NCBI RefSeq assembly: GCF_012524165.2
Contig: NZ_JABACJ020000004.1
Location: forward strand, 62,001 to 126,000
Reading direction: 5' to 3'
Source: Faecalicatena faecalis
GTDB lineage: Bacteria; Bacillota; Clostridia; Lachnospirales; Lachnospiraceae
Length of the DNA: 64,000 bases
In this document: positions 47,407 through 57,189 of the stretch, in pieces
Layout of the letters: every line of letters begins with the position of its first letter
Numbering within the stretch: position 1 is the first letter of the stretch
Notes under the pieces: model-generated
What the model was told of the DNA's origin: nothing
Databases searched by the model: none
The model's input: the letters and a program-made list of their open reading frames with translations, nothing else
Program-made: the position numbers and the translations under genes

Positions 47407-48544
47407 GGGATATCTTAAGATTATAAAACAAAATGCCCCGATTATTCTTTTGTACGTGGGAATTTTCTTTTTCATTACATTGATGATTCAGGCGGCAACA
47501 AAACAGAGCATGGATGGTACTTATCAGGCAGAGAGCATGAAAATCGGATTTGTGGATGAAGATGGAGGCACCCTGGCAATGGGACTGCACGAATATCTGG
47601 AGAAATATCATCAGGTAATTCCGATGGAGAATGACAAGAAAGTACTGCAGGAGAATCTGTTTTATGGAAATATTCAATATATCGTAAAGATTCCGGCAGG
47701 ATTTGAAGAGAAATGTCTTAAGCAGGATGAAAAGCTCTCTGTGACCAAGATTCCAGGTTCCTACACAAGCTTTTACATCGACCAGCAGATCAACAGCTTT
47801 TTGAACAGTGCGAAGACCTATGATGCGGCCGGTTATACTGTGGAGGAGACTGTAAAGGCAGTCAATGGAAAAGAGGAGCCGAAGGTCACGATGCTGGATG
47901 AGGGCGGTAATGGAGGTGTGACTCCCGGTTATAATTACTACTATCGTTTCATTCCGTATATGATGATCAATGTCCTCTGCTATGTGCTGGGAAGTATCCT
48001 TTCCTCATTTCACAAGGCGGATATCCGCAAGAGGATGCAGGCAAGCGCTGTTTCCGTACAGCGGCAGAATCTGGAAGCGCTTCTGGCAGCATTTTTGTTC
48101 GGGCTGTTCCTGTGGGGAATCAGCATCGCGGGCGGTTTTGCATTACATGGAAGCGAATTCATGAAGAGCGGGAGTATGCTTTACTATATGCTCAATGCCC
48201 TTATCATGCTGGTGGTGGCTCTGGCCATGTCCTACCTGGTCGGGATGCTGACGAACAATATCAATGCACTGAACGGAATCGTGAATACACTTTCCCTCGG
48301 GATGGGGTTCCTGTGCGGCGTATTCGTCCCTATGGAAATGCTGGGAAAAGGAGTGAGGACAGTGGCACAGTTCCTGCCTGTCTACTGGTATGAAAAGAGT
48401 AATGACTTGTTGGCTGAGTTTGGTACCGTCACCGGAAGTATCAGGGTGGAGATCTTCCAGGCGTTTGGAATCCAACTGGTGTTCGCTGTGGCAATTCTGT
48501 GTGTGGCTATGGTCGTGGGAAGAAGGCAGAGATTGGGATCATGA
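47393..48544 (+). CDS. ABC-2 type permease (second of pair)
   Basis: 383 residues with the same layout as its upstream neighbour: N-terminal helix (about 14-34), a soluble outer domain to about 185, then five or six helices to the end. The two are probably heterodimer partners. Two related permeases with an ATPase is the pattern of many drug or bacteriocin exporters. The substrate is not evident, and no regulator gene is adjacent on this strand. Confidence 0.87.
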   Translation: MTVFKGYLKIIKQNAPIILLYVGIFFFITLMIQAATKQSMDGTYQAESMKIGFVDEDGGTLAMGLHEYLEKYHQVIPMENDKKVLQENLFYGNIQYIVKIPAGFEEKCLKQDEKLSVTKIPGSYTSFYIDQQINSFLNSAKTYDAAGYTVEETVKAVNGKEEPKVTMLDEGGNGGVTPGYNYYYRFIPYMMINVLCYVLGSILSSFHKADIRKRMQASAVSVQRQNLEALLAAFLFGLFLWGISIAGGFALHGSEFMKSGSMLYYMLNALIMLVVALAMSYLVGMLTNNINALNGIVNTLSLGMGFLCGVFVPMEMLGKGVRTVAQFLPVYWYEKSNDLLAEFGTVTGSIRVEIFQAFGIQLVFAVAILCVAMVVGRRQRLGS

Positions 48545-48667
48545 TGGAAAATGTGTTGATATTGGGCACCTAAAGAGCGCTAGAAAAATAGAACGGACAA
48601 AAATGCAGAACTAAAATCAGAAATAAAGATTCTGCTGTACCTTTTTCAAAATTTATGATAATATCCT

Positions 48668-48712
48668 CTTAGAAGATGTTCTTTGCAGCTTGCAGGGAAC
48701 ATCTTTTCTAAG
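48668..48712 (+). terminator. Hairpin after the ABC-2 operon
   Basis: CTTAGAAGATGTTC (48668-48681) pairs with 48697-48712 with a two-base bulge. Only a weak T run (TTTT inside the arm) follows, so it may be a terminator or a leader structure of the MATE gene. Confidence 0.4.
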
Positions 48713-48777
48713 GTGAGCATAAGGAGTAAAGACTGTCTGCGGACAGGATAGCGGGAGAAGGAAAGGTTAGAAGATTT

Positions 48778-50172
48778 ATGACGTTAGGAAAAAAGAAAAT
48801 ACATAAGACAAATGAGTTGAACATCGACTGGGGGAAGTTCTATAAGAGCGTATTTGCTCTTGTTATCCCCATGGCACTGCAGAATCTGATCAATGTGGGA
48901 GTGACTGCGGCCGATGTTATTATGTTGGGAAAAGTAGGTGAGACGGCACTTTCAGGTGCTTCACTTGCCGGGCAGGTACAGTATATCATGGTCCTTTTCC
49001 TATTTGGGCTGACATCCGGCGCAACGGTGCTGACGGCACAGTACTGGGGAAAAGGAGACAGGAAGACAATTGAGAAGATTCTGGCGCTGGGAATGAAGGC
49101 AGCAGTAGTTGTTACAGCGATTTTTATGGTGGCGGCCCTGGTCATCCCGGGACTGCTGATGAGGATTTTTACGAATGATCCAGATGTCATTGCACAGGGA
49201 ATCCTGTATCTTCGAATTGTTGCGTTTTCCTATGTTCTGATGGGAATCACGCAGGTATATCTGTATGTGATGCGAAGCGTGGAACGTGTAGTCGTTGCAA
49301 CTGTGGTATATATGATCTCACTTTTGGTGAACGTGGTGTTGAATGCCATCTTTATTTTCGGACTCTTTGGTTGTCCGGTGATGGGAATACAGGGAGCCGC
49401 CCTCGGAACCCTGATTGCGAGGTTCGTGGAATTGATTCTTGTATTCGGCTATGCCAGACTCTTTAATAAAGATATTAAATTCAGGGTGCGCTATTTCCTG
49501 AAAACAGATAAAGTGCTCTTACAGGATTTCCTGCGCTATGCGCTGCCTGTTGTTATGAATGAGGTCATGTGGGGACTTGGAACAGCAGCAAATACTGCAA
49601 TTCTAGGGCATATGGGAAGTGCTGCTGTCGCGGCAAATTCCGTTGCACAGGTGGCAAGGCAGCTTGCAACGGTCGTCGCATTTGGGCTGTCCAGTGCAAC
49701 AGCCATTTACCTTGGGAAGACGATTGGGGAGAAGAAATATGAACATGCCAAGGCATATGCCCATCGTTTCCTCATCCTCAGTGTCGTGATGGGGGCCATA
49801 GGTGGTGTACTGATTCTGATCGCGTCTCCGATCGCAGCATCATTTTTATCCTTGACGGATGCAGCAAAGGGATATTTAAGATTTATGTTCTTCGTAATGT
49901 CCTATTTTGTAATTGCACAGGCTTTCAATACCACCATGATCGTCGGAACATTCCGTTCCGGTGGAGATACCAGGTTCGGATTGATATTGGATGTCTCGAC
50001 TATGTGGGGCGGCTCCATCCTATGCGGGTGGATCGCTGCCTTTGTATTCAAGTGCAGCGTGCCGGTGGTCTATATGATACTGATGTGTGACGAGCTGCTC
50101 AAGGTGCCTGTCTCATGGGCAAGATACCGCAGCTATAAATGGATTAAAGACGTGACACGCGAGATCGAGTAG
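48778..50172 (+). CDS. MATE family efflux transporter
   Basis: 464-residue protein with twelve predicted helices in two six-helix bundles. Family features include FALVIPMALQNLINVGVTAAD at the start (broken here as two motifs), GKVGETALSGASLAGQ in the first loop and ALPVVMNEVMWGLGTAANT at the start of the second bundle. It should exchange Na+ or H+ for cationic drugs or metabolites. GAAAGG lies about 13 bases before ATG 48778, a loose ribosome site. Confidence 0.9.
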   Translation: MTLGKKKIHKTNELNIDWGKFYKSVFALVIPMALQNLINVGVTAADVIMLGKVGETALSGASLAGQVQYIMVLFLFGLTSGATVLTAQYWGKGDRKTIEKILALGMKAAVVVTAIFMVAALVIPGLLMRIFTNDPDVIAQGILYLRIVAFSYVLMGITQVYLYVMRSVERVVVATVVYMISLLVNVVLNAIFIFGLFGCPVMGIQGAALGTLIARFVELILVFGYARLFNKDIKFRVRYFLKTDKVLLQDFLRYALPVVMNEVMWGLGTAANTAILGHMGSAAVAANSVAQVARQLATVVAFGLSSATAIYLGKTIGEKKYEHAKAYAHRFLILSVVMGAIGGVLILIASPIAASFLSLTDAAKGYLRFMFFVMSYFVIAQAFNTTMIVGTFRSGGDTRFGLILDVSTMWGGSILCGWIAAFVFKCSVPVVYMILMCDELLKVPVSWARYRSYKWIKDVTREIE

Positions 50173-50203
50173 AGGGAAGAGGTTTAAACCGAAACTCGGG
50201 GCT

Positions 50204-50231
50204 TTGACGTTTGAAGAAACTATGTTATAAT
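50204..50231 (+). promoter_or_regulatory. Sigma-A-type promoter of the Mrp gene
   Basis: TTGACG (50204-50209) and TATAAT (50226-50231), 16-base spacer. The start codon is about 70 bases further. Confidence 0.65.
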
Positions 50232-50304
50232 AAAAAACGGAACGTGCCGCTTGGGCAGGCTCCTGTTTTGAATTTTACTATTTATAGAGAGAAGGTAGAT
50301 TGAT

Positions 50305-51120
50305 ATGGCAGAAGAATGCAGCAAAGAATCCTGTGCAGGATGTGAGCATGCAGGTACATGTGAGAGCAAGAAGGAGGACTTTAGAGTCCCTGGCAACAAG
50401 TACTCACAGGTGAAGAAGGTAATCGGCGTTATCAGTGGTAAGGGCGGTGTTGGCAAGTCTCTTGTGACGGCGTCTCTGGCCAGGATGATGCGTGAAAAGG
50501 GATATACAGTCGGAATTCTGGATGCAGATATTACGGGGCCGTCTATCCCGAAGATGTACGGAATCCACGAGACTGCCAAAGGCAGTGAAGAGGGAATGTT
50601 CCCGTGTATAGCGAAGGATGAGACAAGGATCATGTCTGTCAACCTGTTATTGGAGGACGAAGATACACCGGTCATCTGGAGAGGACCCGTTATCTCTGGT
50701 GTTGTAACACAGTTCTGGACAGATGTTATGTGGGGAGATATCGATTATCTGTTCGTGGATATGCCGCCAGGAACAGGTGATGTACCGCTGACTGTATTCC
50801 AGTCACTTCCTGTAGATGGTGTTGTCATCGTGACATCTCCGCAGGATCTGGTTCAGATGATCGTGAAGAAGGCTTATAACATGGCAAAGCAGATGAACAT
50901 TCCGGTGCTCGGTGTTGTGGAGAACTACAGCTATGTAAAATGTCCTGACTGCGGCAAAGAAATCAAAGTATTTGGCGAAAGCCATATTGATGAGATCGCA
51001 GCAGAACTCGGTGTTCCGGTTCTTGGAAAGATGCCGATCGATACGAAAATCGCAGAGGCTGTCGAGGCTGAGAAGTTCTATGAGACTGAGAATCCATACT
51101 TAAAAGATATTGAACTGTAA
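50305..51120 (+). CDS. Mrp/NBP35-family iron-sulfur carrier ATPase
   Basis: 271 residues. A cysteine-rich N-terminus (CSKESCAGCEHAGTC) resembles the NBP35 cluster site; the deviant Walker A is GKGGVGKS near residue 50; a C-terminal CPDCGKE pair gives the bridging CxxC. The protein should assemble or carry 4Fe-4S clusters to client enzymes as a dimer in the cytoplasm. Preceded by a good promoter and followed by a strong terminator, so it is a single-gene transcript. Confidence 0.92.
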   Translation: MAEECSKESCAGCEHAGTCESKKEDFRVPGNKYSQVKKVIGVISGKGGVGKSLVTASLARMMREKGYTVGILDADITGPSIPKMYGIHETAKGSEEGMFPCIAKDETRIMSVNLLLEDEDTPVIWRGPVISGVVTQFWTDVMWGDIDYLFVDMPPGTGDVPLTVFQSLPVDGVVIVTSPQDLVQMIVKKAYNMAKQMNIPVLGVVENYSYVKCPDCGKEIKVFGESHIDEIAAELGVPVLGKMPIDTKIAEAVEAEKFYETENPYLKDIEL

Positions 51121-51130
51121 TATAAAAAAG

Positions 51131-51174
51131 ATGCCGTACCATAGTAAAAACGTAGCTGTGGAACGGCATTTTTT
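51131..51174 (+). terminator. Intrinsic terminator of the Mrp gene
   Basis: ATGCCGT (51131-51137) pairs with ACGGCAT (51163-51169), extended by CCA/TGG around one mismatch, followed by TTTTTT. Confidence 0.85.
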
Positions 51175-51208
51175 GATTCCATTTTTCCGCTAGTTTGTTT
51201 TAGAACAG

Positions 51209-51241
51209 GAAAAAGCAGCCAGCTATATAGACTGACTGCTT
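51209..51241 (-). terminator. Terminator of the S1-domain gene
   Basis: AAGCAGCCAG (51213-51222) pairs with 51232-51241 with one G-U. On the minus strand the hairpin is followed by TTTTT. It faces the Mrp terminator between converging genes. Confidence 0.75.
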
Positions 51242-51277
51242 CTGTTTTCCGCGTTAAATCTTATCAATTCAATCGTT

Positions 51278-51973
51278 TTACAGTTGAATATTCTTGAAGA
51301 GATCTCCAAGGCTTGTTCCGATATTCTCACTCTTTGGAATCTCGACCTTTTCTTCCACTTCTTCCTGAACTTCTTCTAAAGCCTTCATGCTCAGGCTGAT
51401 CTTGCCATCTTTGATACCGATGACCTTTACCTTAACCGTATCACCGACTTTAAGCACTTCACCTGGAGTCTTGATTCTCTTCTGTGAAATCTGTGAAATG
51501 TGTACCAGACCGGACAATCCGTTCTCTAACTTCACAAATGCACCGTAGTTCTGGAGGGTCTCAACAGTTCCTTCCATAACAGTACCAGTCTTAATGCTTG
51601 CAATCTGTTCTGCACGTGCTTTCTGCTCTTTTTCTTTTAAAATCTCGCGGGCGGATAATACAAGGCGGTTGTTGGCCTGATCAACATCAATGACACGTAC
51701 CTCGATATCCTTTAACAAATATGTCTCCAGATCCTCAATATATGAAAGAGAAAGCTTGGATGCAGGGATGAATCCGCGTAAGCCTTCTACCATGGCGATA
51801 GCGCCGCCGTTTACGATCCCTTCTACTTTAACAGGAAGGATGGTCTTCTTCTCCATGTAGTCAAGAACCCGGTTCCATGGATTGGCATCATCAAAATGTT
51901 CCTCATAATCAGCCATTGTTTCAACAGGTCCTTCATTTGTCTGTAATTCTTCTGTTCTCATTTCTTCACTCAT
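51278..51973 (-). CDS. S1 RNA-binding domain protein (short RpsA-like)
   Basis: 231 residues with two S1 folds: residues about 46-110 (VEGIVNGGAIAMVEGLRGFI, with SKLS) and 133-203 (GTVMEGTVETLQNYGAFVKL, VHISQISQKRI). Acidic N-terminal 35 residues and an acidic C-terminal tail (EEVQEEVEEKVE). It is shorter than E. coli S1 (six domains) and matches the short S1-like proteins of Clostridia, thought to aid mRNA binding at the ribosome. Monocistronic; terminator at 51209-51241. Confidence 0.9.
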   Translation of the reverse strand: MSEEMRTEELQTNEGPVETMADYEEHFDDANPWNRVLDYMEKKTILPVKVEGIVNGGAIAMVEGLRGFIPASKLSLSYIEDLETYLLKDIEVRVIDVDQANNRLVLSAREILKEKEQKARAEQIASIKTGTVMEGTVETLQNYGAFVKLENGLSGLVHISQISQKRIKTPGEVLKVGDTVKVKVIGIKDGKISLSMKALEEVQEEVEEKVEIPKSENIGTSLGDLFKNIQL

Positions 51974-52189
51974 CGTAGCACCTCAACTTATCTTATTAAT
52001 TCGCGTGTAACCACACAGCAGCCACATGGATATACTTCAAAAGTGTGCTATCCAGGCCGCAAAACGGTATGTGTCTAGTATATCATATGTTTCACATAAA
52101 AAACAACCAATCTTGAAAATTGGGTTGACGAATTCCTGAAAAAATGGCAAGCTACTAATAAATGAATGTAAAATAAAGGGTGATATAAA

Positions 52190-53842
52190 ATGGATAATGG
52201 AGTAAATAAAAGAAAAGTTTATGTAGTGGGACACAAGAACCCGGATACAGATTCCATCTGTTCTGCCATTGCTTATGCCAGGCTAAAGAGCAGACTGACG
52301 AAGGAGGAGTATACCCCCCGCAGGGCAGGGCAGCTCAATGAGGAGACACAGTATGTATTAGAGCGCTTTGGCGTTAAGGTGCCCGCACTTCTTTCAGACC
52401 TCAGAGTACAGGTGAAGGATGTGGATCTAAGGAAAATAGACGGTCTGAACGGGAGTGTCTCCATCAAGACGGCCTGGGCAAGAATGAAAGAATTGAATAT
52501 CAAGACTCTTCCGGTCACTAGAGATGGGAAGCTGGAAGGATTGATTACCATCGGAGACATCGCGACTTCTTATATGGATGTATATGATAGTACCATTTTG
52601 TCCACTGCCAGGACACAGTATCGTAATATAGCCACGACCATTGGGGGCAGAGTCGTGATTGGGAATGACCACAGTTATCTGTTGAAAGGAAAGGTATGTG
52701 TAGCTGCATCCAGCCGTGATCTTCTATCAGATTTCGTTGAGAAAGATGATCTGGTCATTCTGGGGAATCGAAAAGAAGCACAGCAGTGTGCTGTCGATTT
52801 GAATGTTGCATGTATGGTCATTTGCCAGGGAGCCGAGATCAGCGACGATATTATCGATCAGGCGAGAGAGAAGGAGATTGTCATCATCAGCACACCGCAT
52901 GATACCTTTACGGTTGCCAGACAGATCAATCAGAGCATTCCAGTCAGACATTTTATGACAAAGGATGGTCTGGTCACATTTAAAATGCGTGATTATGTGG
53001 ATGATGTTAAAGATGTCATGGCGCACAAACGTTTCCGTGATTTCCCGATCGTGGACAATAAGGGGAACTTTTTAGGCTTTATCTCCAGGCGCAGATTGCT
53101 CAACAGCAGGAAAAAGCAGGTAATTCTGGTAGACCATAATGAAAAGAACCAGGCGGTCGATGGAATCGAGGAGGCTGACGTACTGGAAATCATTGACCAT
53201 CACAGATTAAGCAGTATTGAGACTATGGGGCCTGTATTTTTCAGGAATCAACCGGTGGGATGTACTGCCACGATTATTTATCAGATGTACCAGGAGGAAT
53301 GTGTGGAGGTGGACCCAGAGACAGCGGCCTTACTGTGCTCCGCAATCATTTCCGATACCTTGATGTTCCGTTCCCCGACCTGCACACCGCTGGATGAGGC
53401 GTCTGCAAGGAAACTGGCCGAGATCGCGGATATTAATATTGAAGAGCTTGCTCTGGAAATGTTCAATGCGGGCAGCAACTTGAAGGGCAAGAGCCCGGAG
53501 GAGATTATTTTCCTGGACTTCAAACAGTTTACAGTGAACGAGACTGTCATCGGTGTAGGACAAGTAAATGCAATGAGCAGGGAGGAACTCAAGGAGATCA
53601 AGTCCACTGTCCTTCCGCATATGGAAAAGGCAAGAAAGTCTCACAGGCTGGATATGATCTTCTTCATGCTGACCAACATTGTTACCGAATCCTCCGAACT
53701 CCTTTGCTGTGGAATGGATGCAAGATCCAAGGTGATCTCCGCATACGATCTGCGGGAAGATACAGAAGACTTGTTACTAAAGGGTGTTGTATCCAGGAAG
53801 AAGCAGCTAGTTCCTACACTGGTAGCAGCATTGCAGCAGTAG
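52190..53842 (+). CDS. Manganese-dependent inorganic pyrophosphatase with CBS and DRTGG insert
   Basis: 550-residue family II pyrophosphatase. The DHH domain starts VVGHKNPDTDSICSAIAY (metal-binding His and Asp residues). Then comes a regulatory insert with two CBS repeats and a DRTGG domain (residues about 70-300), and the DHH motif EIIDHHRLSS near residue 340. The DHHA2 domain is at the C-terminus. It hydrolyses pyrophosphate to drive biosynthesis; the CBS insert makes related enzymes sensitive to adenine nucleotides. Located 32 bases before a flavin-reductase gene. Confidence 0.93.
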   Translation: MDNGVNKRKVYVVGHKNPDTDSICSAIAYARLKSRLTKEEYTPRRAGQLNEETQYVLERFGVKVPALLSDLRVQVKDVDLRKIDGLNGSVSIKTAWARMKELNIKTLPVTRDGKLEGLITIGDIATSYMDVYDSTILSTARTQYRNIATTIGGRVVIGNDHSYLLKGKVCVAASSRDLLSDFVEKDDLVILGNRKEAQQCAVDLNVACMVICQGAEISDDIIDQAREKEIVIISTPHDTFTVARQINQSIPVRHFMTKDGLVTFKMRDYVDDVKDVMAHKRFRDFPIVDNKGNFLGFISRRRLLNSRKKQVILVDHNEKNQAVDGIEEADVLEIIDHHRLSSIETMGPVFFRNQPVGCTATIIYQMYQEECVEVDPETAALLCSAIISDTLMFRSPTCTPLDEASARKLAEIADINIEELALEMFNAGSNLKGKSPEEIIFLDFKQFTVNETVIGVGQVNAMSREELKEIKSTVLPHMEKARKSHRLDMIFFMLTNIVTESSELLCCGMDARSKVISAYDLREDTEDLLLKGVVSRKKQLVPTLVAALQQ

Positions 53843-53874
53843 GATAAGAATTTCACATAGAAAAGAGAAGAGAT

Positions 53875-54510
53875 ATGAGCAGACAGACATGGAAACCAGG
53901 AAATATGCTTTACCCTCTGCCGGCCGTCATGGTAAGTGTAGGTGACAGTTCTGGCAGGACGAACATTCTGACGATCGCATGGACCGGGACAATATGCACC
54001 AATCCGGCGATGGTCTATATATCCGTCCGCCCGGAACGGTATTCCTATGACATTATCCGTGACTCCAAAGAATTTGTAATTAATCTGACTACAGAAAAAC
54101 TAGCAAGGGCAACCGATTACTGCGGTGTCCGTTCTGGAAAAGACGTAGACAAATGGAAAGAGGCAAGGCTGACTCCAAAGAAAGCAGAGACACTAAAATA
54201 TGCCCCAATCATAGAAGAGTGTCCGGTCAGCATCGAATGCAAAGTAGTCGAAGTCAAAGAACTCGGCAGCCACCATATGTTCCTCGCCGAAGTAACGGCA
54301 GTACAAGTCGACGATACATACATGAACGCCCAGAACAAGTTCGAGCTGAATAAAACCGGCCTGCTGGCATATTCACACGGAGAATATCTGGGATTAGGTA
54401 AAAAACTCGGAACCTTCGGATATAGCGTCAAAAAGAAGCCGTCAAAGAAGTCGAAGAAAGTCTTAGAAAAAAAGCCAAAGAACAACGTAAGCAAAAAGAG
54501 CAGAAAATAA
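53875..54510 (+). CDS. Flavin reductase-like FMN protein with lysine-rich tail
   Basis: 211 residues. The FMN-binding split-barrel domain (residues about 1-185) shows NILTIAWTGTICTNPAMVYIS, RPERYSYDIIRDSKEFVIN and DYCGVRSGKDVDKW, typical of the flavin reductase-like family. The last 26 residues hold 13 lysines and one arginine, an unusual tail that could bind nucleic acid, membrane or be low-complexity growth. AGAAAAGAGAAGAG precedes the ATG. Enzyme partner unknown. Confidence 0.88.
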   Translation: MSRQTWKPGNMLYPLPAVMVSVGDSSGRTNILTIAWTGTICTNPAMVYISVRPERYSYDIIRDSKEFVINLTTEKLARATDYCGVRSGKDVDKWKEARLTPKKAETLKYAPIIEECPVSIECKVVEVKELGSHHMFLAEVTAVQVDDTYMNAQNKFELNKTGLLAYSHGEYLGLGKKLGTFGYSVKKKPSKKSKKVLEKKPKNNVSKKSRK

Positions 54511-54519
54511 TGAAGCTAG

Positions 54520-54647
54520 GATTCGCTTCACAAAAGAGAGCCCTTCCAACCGCTCTTATGAAGCCCAGCCAGGGCCGAGCAAGGAGGATGCCCTTTGAAA
54601 CGCCATGGGCCCTTAGGGGCATCCTCCTTGCTCGGTTCTGGCGAATC
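54520..54647 (+). repeat. Long hairpin between flavin reductase gene and galT
   Basis: CCGAGCAAGGAGGATGCCC (54575-54593) is perfectly complementary to 54617-54635, with a 23-base loop. Two G-U pairs and GCCAG/CTGGC extend the stem to 26 pairs on the plus-strand RNA. GATTCGC (54520) and GCGAATC (54641-54647) pair outside that. No T run follows. It lies between converging genes and overlaps the galT stop. Confidence 0.85.
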
Positions 54648-56136
54648 AGAGGGTGGAGATGAAGCGTCTGAATGCTTCCCGTCCTTCTTCATCACACTTA
54701 TACACTCCAGCATCTTCCAGTACCTGGCAGAATACTTTTCCAATCTCAAGTTTTAAGATATCCTCCACATTATCCGCATTCAATTCCGGATGCTCTGGCA
54801 GGAATCCATCTACCCAGTCAGCGTGTTTTTCTAAGGCTTCATTGCTTCGGATATCTTTCTTTTCCAGTATGTATGTCTTTAGAAGTTCCATTTCATCCTT
54901 CAATCTTGACGGCAGTACAGCAAGCCCCATGACTTCAATCAGACCAATATTTTCTTTCTTGATATGGTGCAGTTCTGCATGCGGATGATATACGCCAAGC
55001 GGATGTTCCACAGTCGTGATATTATTGCGCAGAGTCAGGTCGAGTTCATACAGATCGCCATGCATCCTTGCAATCGGTGTGATGGTATTATGCGGCTGTC
55101 CATCGGTATTAGCATAGATAAATGCATCCTCGTCCGTATAGCCGCGCCAAGCGGTAAGAATATAGTCAGCAAGTTCGATAAGCCTGTTTTCATCCTTCCC
55201 CTGGAGACGAATCACAGAAAGCGGCCATTTTACGATTCCAGCAGTGACATCTTCATATCCTTGCACCGTAAAGGTCTCTGTCATCGGAGCCTTCGCCATA
55301 GCAAAGGTATAATTTCCTCCCTGGAAGTGGTCGTGACTTAAGATAGAGCCACCCACAATCGGAAGATCCGCATTGGAGCCAAGGAAATAGTGCGGGAATA
55401 ATTTTACAAAATCGAACAGCTTGCGGAAGGTATTCTTTTCAATCTTCATCGGCACGTGCTCGCCATTTAAGACGATACAGTGCTCATTGTAGTAAACGTA
55501 TGGAGAGTACTGGAATCCCCAGGCACTGTCATTGACGGTGATCGGAATGATTCTGTGATTCTCTCTGGCCGGATGGTTAGTACGTCCGGCATATCCCTCA
55601 TTCTCCACACATAAAAGACATTTTGGATAAGAGGATGCTTTTGCATTTCTGGCAGCAGCAATTGCCTTCGGATCTTTTTCCGGTTTAGACAGGTTGATCG
55701 TAATGTCCAGTGTCCCGTAATCTGTATCCACGGTCCATTTCATATCCTTGCATACACGATATCTACGGATATAATCGCTGTCCTGGCTCAGTTTATAGTA
55801 ATAATCTGTGGCATCCTTTGGTGAAACTTTATAACGCTTCCAAAATTCAGCCTGTACCTGGGATGGGCGCGGCATCAGACAGTTCATGAGCTTGGTATCG
55901 AACAGATCGCGGTATACAATGCTGTCTTCAATGATACCGCGGCTGCAAGCCTCATCCAGCAGCTCCTTTAAGATGGATTCCAGGTGAAGCTGTGTCAAAT
56001 CACAGTCCACATCTACAAACTCATCCTCGTGAAATAGATCCAACAGCAGATTGGTTGTATAGATCCGCTCACTTTCCGGTGTTAGGCCGGAATCAATCCC
56101 ATATTGCACCAGTTTCTTAATTGCTTCATTTAACAT
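54646..56136 (-). CDS. galT: UDP-glucose--hexose-1-phosphate uridylyltransferase (class II)
   Basis: 496 residues, the long Firmicutes GalT type. It transfers UMP from UDP-glucose to galactose-1-phosphate in the Leloir pathway. Visible family segments include IYTTNLLLDLFHEDEF, YKVSPKDATDYYYKLS, FRKLFDFVKLFPHYFLGSNA and GSILSHDHFQGGNYTFAM with clustered histidines, plus YHPHAELHHIKKENIGLIE. It starts 3 bases after galE on the same strand. Its stop lies within the outer arm of a long hairpin. Confidence 0.94.
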   Translation of the reverse strand: MLNEAIKKLVQYGIDSGLTPESERIYTTNLLLDLFHEDEFVDVDCDLTQLHLESILKELLDEACSRGIIEDSIVYRDLFDTKLMNCLMPRPSQVQAEFWKRYKVSPKDATDYYYKLSQDSDYIRRYRVCKDMKWTVDTDYGTLDITINLSKPEKDPKAIAAARNAKASSYPKCLLCVENEGYAGRTNHPARENHRIIPITVNDSAWGFQYSPYVYYNEHCIVLNGEHVPMKIEKNTFRKLFDFVKLFPHYFLGSNADLPIVGGSILSHDHFQGGNYTFAMAKAPMTETFTVQGYEDVTAGIVKWPLSVIRLQGKDENRLIELADYILTAWRGYTDEDAFIYANTDGQPHNTITPIARMHGDLYELDLTLRNNITTVEHPLGVYHPHAELHHIKKENIGLIEVMGLAVLPSRLKDEMELLKTYILEKKDIRSNEALEKHADWVDGFLPEHPELNADNVEDILKLEIGKVFCQVLEDAGVYKCDEEGREAFRRFISTL

Positions 56137-56139
56137 GAT

Positions 56140-57138
56140 CTACGCCTCCTGCTTCTTGAATCCATGAGGATGAGTGCTGTGCCACTTCCATGCGGAAGAA
56201 ATGATCTCCTCCAAATCTGCATGCTGCGGATTCCAACCGAGAACCTCTTTTGCCTTATCGCTGGAAGCAATCAGCCTTGCAGGGTCTCCGGCACGTCTCG
56301 GAGTGATTCTTTGGGCAATATCGAGCCCGGTCGCCTTCTTTGCAGTCTCGATAACTTCTTTAACAGTAAAGCCCACGCCGTTGCCCAGGTTAAAGGTGTT
56401 GCTTTCGCCGCCGTCCAACAGGTATTTTACGGCCAGGATATGTGCCTGTGCCAAATCGGTCACGTGGATATAGTCACGGATGCAAGTGCCGTCCTTTGTA
56501 TCATAATCATCCCCGAAAATGCTGATGAATTCGCGCTGTCCAAGCGGTACCTGGAGAATCAGCGGAATCAGATGTGTCTCTGGGCTGTGTGCCTCTCCGA
56601 TACAGCCGCTTTCATGTGCACCGCAGGCATTGAAATAACGCAATGCCACATATTTCAGGCCGTGAGCAATATCGGTCCATTTCATCATCTTTTCCATCGC
56701 AAGCTTGGTCTCGCCGTAGGCATTGGTCGGGCAAGTCTTATCATCCTCCAAAATCGGGATATTCTCTGGCTCGCCGTAGGTCGCAGCGGTGGAAGAAAAG
56801 ACGATCTTCTTCACATCATGCGCAATCATAGATTCCAGAAGGACCTTTGTGCCATAGACATTATTGTCATAGTATTTCAGAGGATCGACCATGCTCTCCC
56901 CTACCAGAGAGTTTGCTGCAAAATGAATGACCGCATGGATTTCTTCGTTTTCAAATACAGAATCAATGAATCCGCGGCTGCGGATATCCCCTTTATAAAA
57001 GCGTGCCTTTGGATGTACTGCCTCGATGTGTCCGGTCTCCAGATTATCGACAACAACGACATCTGCTCCTTTATCAATGAGTTCATAAACTGTGTGTGAA
57101 CCGATGTATCCGGCTCCACCTAATACTAAAATTGCCAT
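56140..57138 (-). CDS. galE: UDP-glucose 4-epimerase
   Basis: 332-residue short-chain-dehydrogenase-type epimerase interconverting UDP-galactose and UDP-glucose. NAD-binding [10 protein letters not shown] at residues 7-16, catalytic [10 protein letters not shown] (YxxxK) near 145, and the substrate segment [14 protein letters not shown] near 172. Middle gene of the galK-galE-galT operon. AAGGAGGCAG precedes the ATG on the minus strand. Confidence 0.95.
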   Translation of the reverse strand: MAILVLGGAGYIGSHTVYELIDKGADVVVVDNLETGHIEAVHPKARFYKGDIRSRGFIDSVFENEEIHAVIHFAANSLVGESMVDPLKYYDNNVYGTKVLLESMIAHDVKKIVFSSTAATYGEPENIPILEDDKTCPTNAYGETKLAMEKMMKWTDIAHGLKYVALRYFNACGAHESGCIGEAHSPETHLIPLILQVPLGQREFISIFGDDYDTKDGTCIRDYIHVTDLAQAHILAVKYLLDGGESNTFNLGNGVGFTVKEVIETAKKATGLDIAQRITPRRAGDPARLIASSDKAKEVLGWNPQHADLEEIISSAWKWHSTHPHGFKKQEA

Positions 57139-57189
57139 ATGGACTGCCTCCTTTTAAAATCTATGATCTACTTGCTGCTGTTACCGTAA

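Noticed and set aside
56164..57099. 311-codon open frame on the plus strand opposite galE
   Set aside because: Antisense to a clear galE; composition mirrors the codon use of the opposite strand and no domain is visible.
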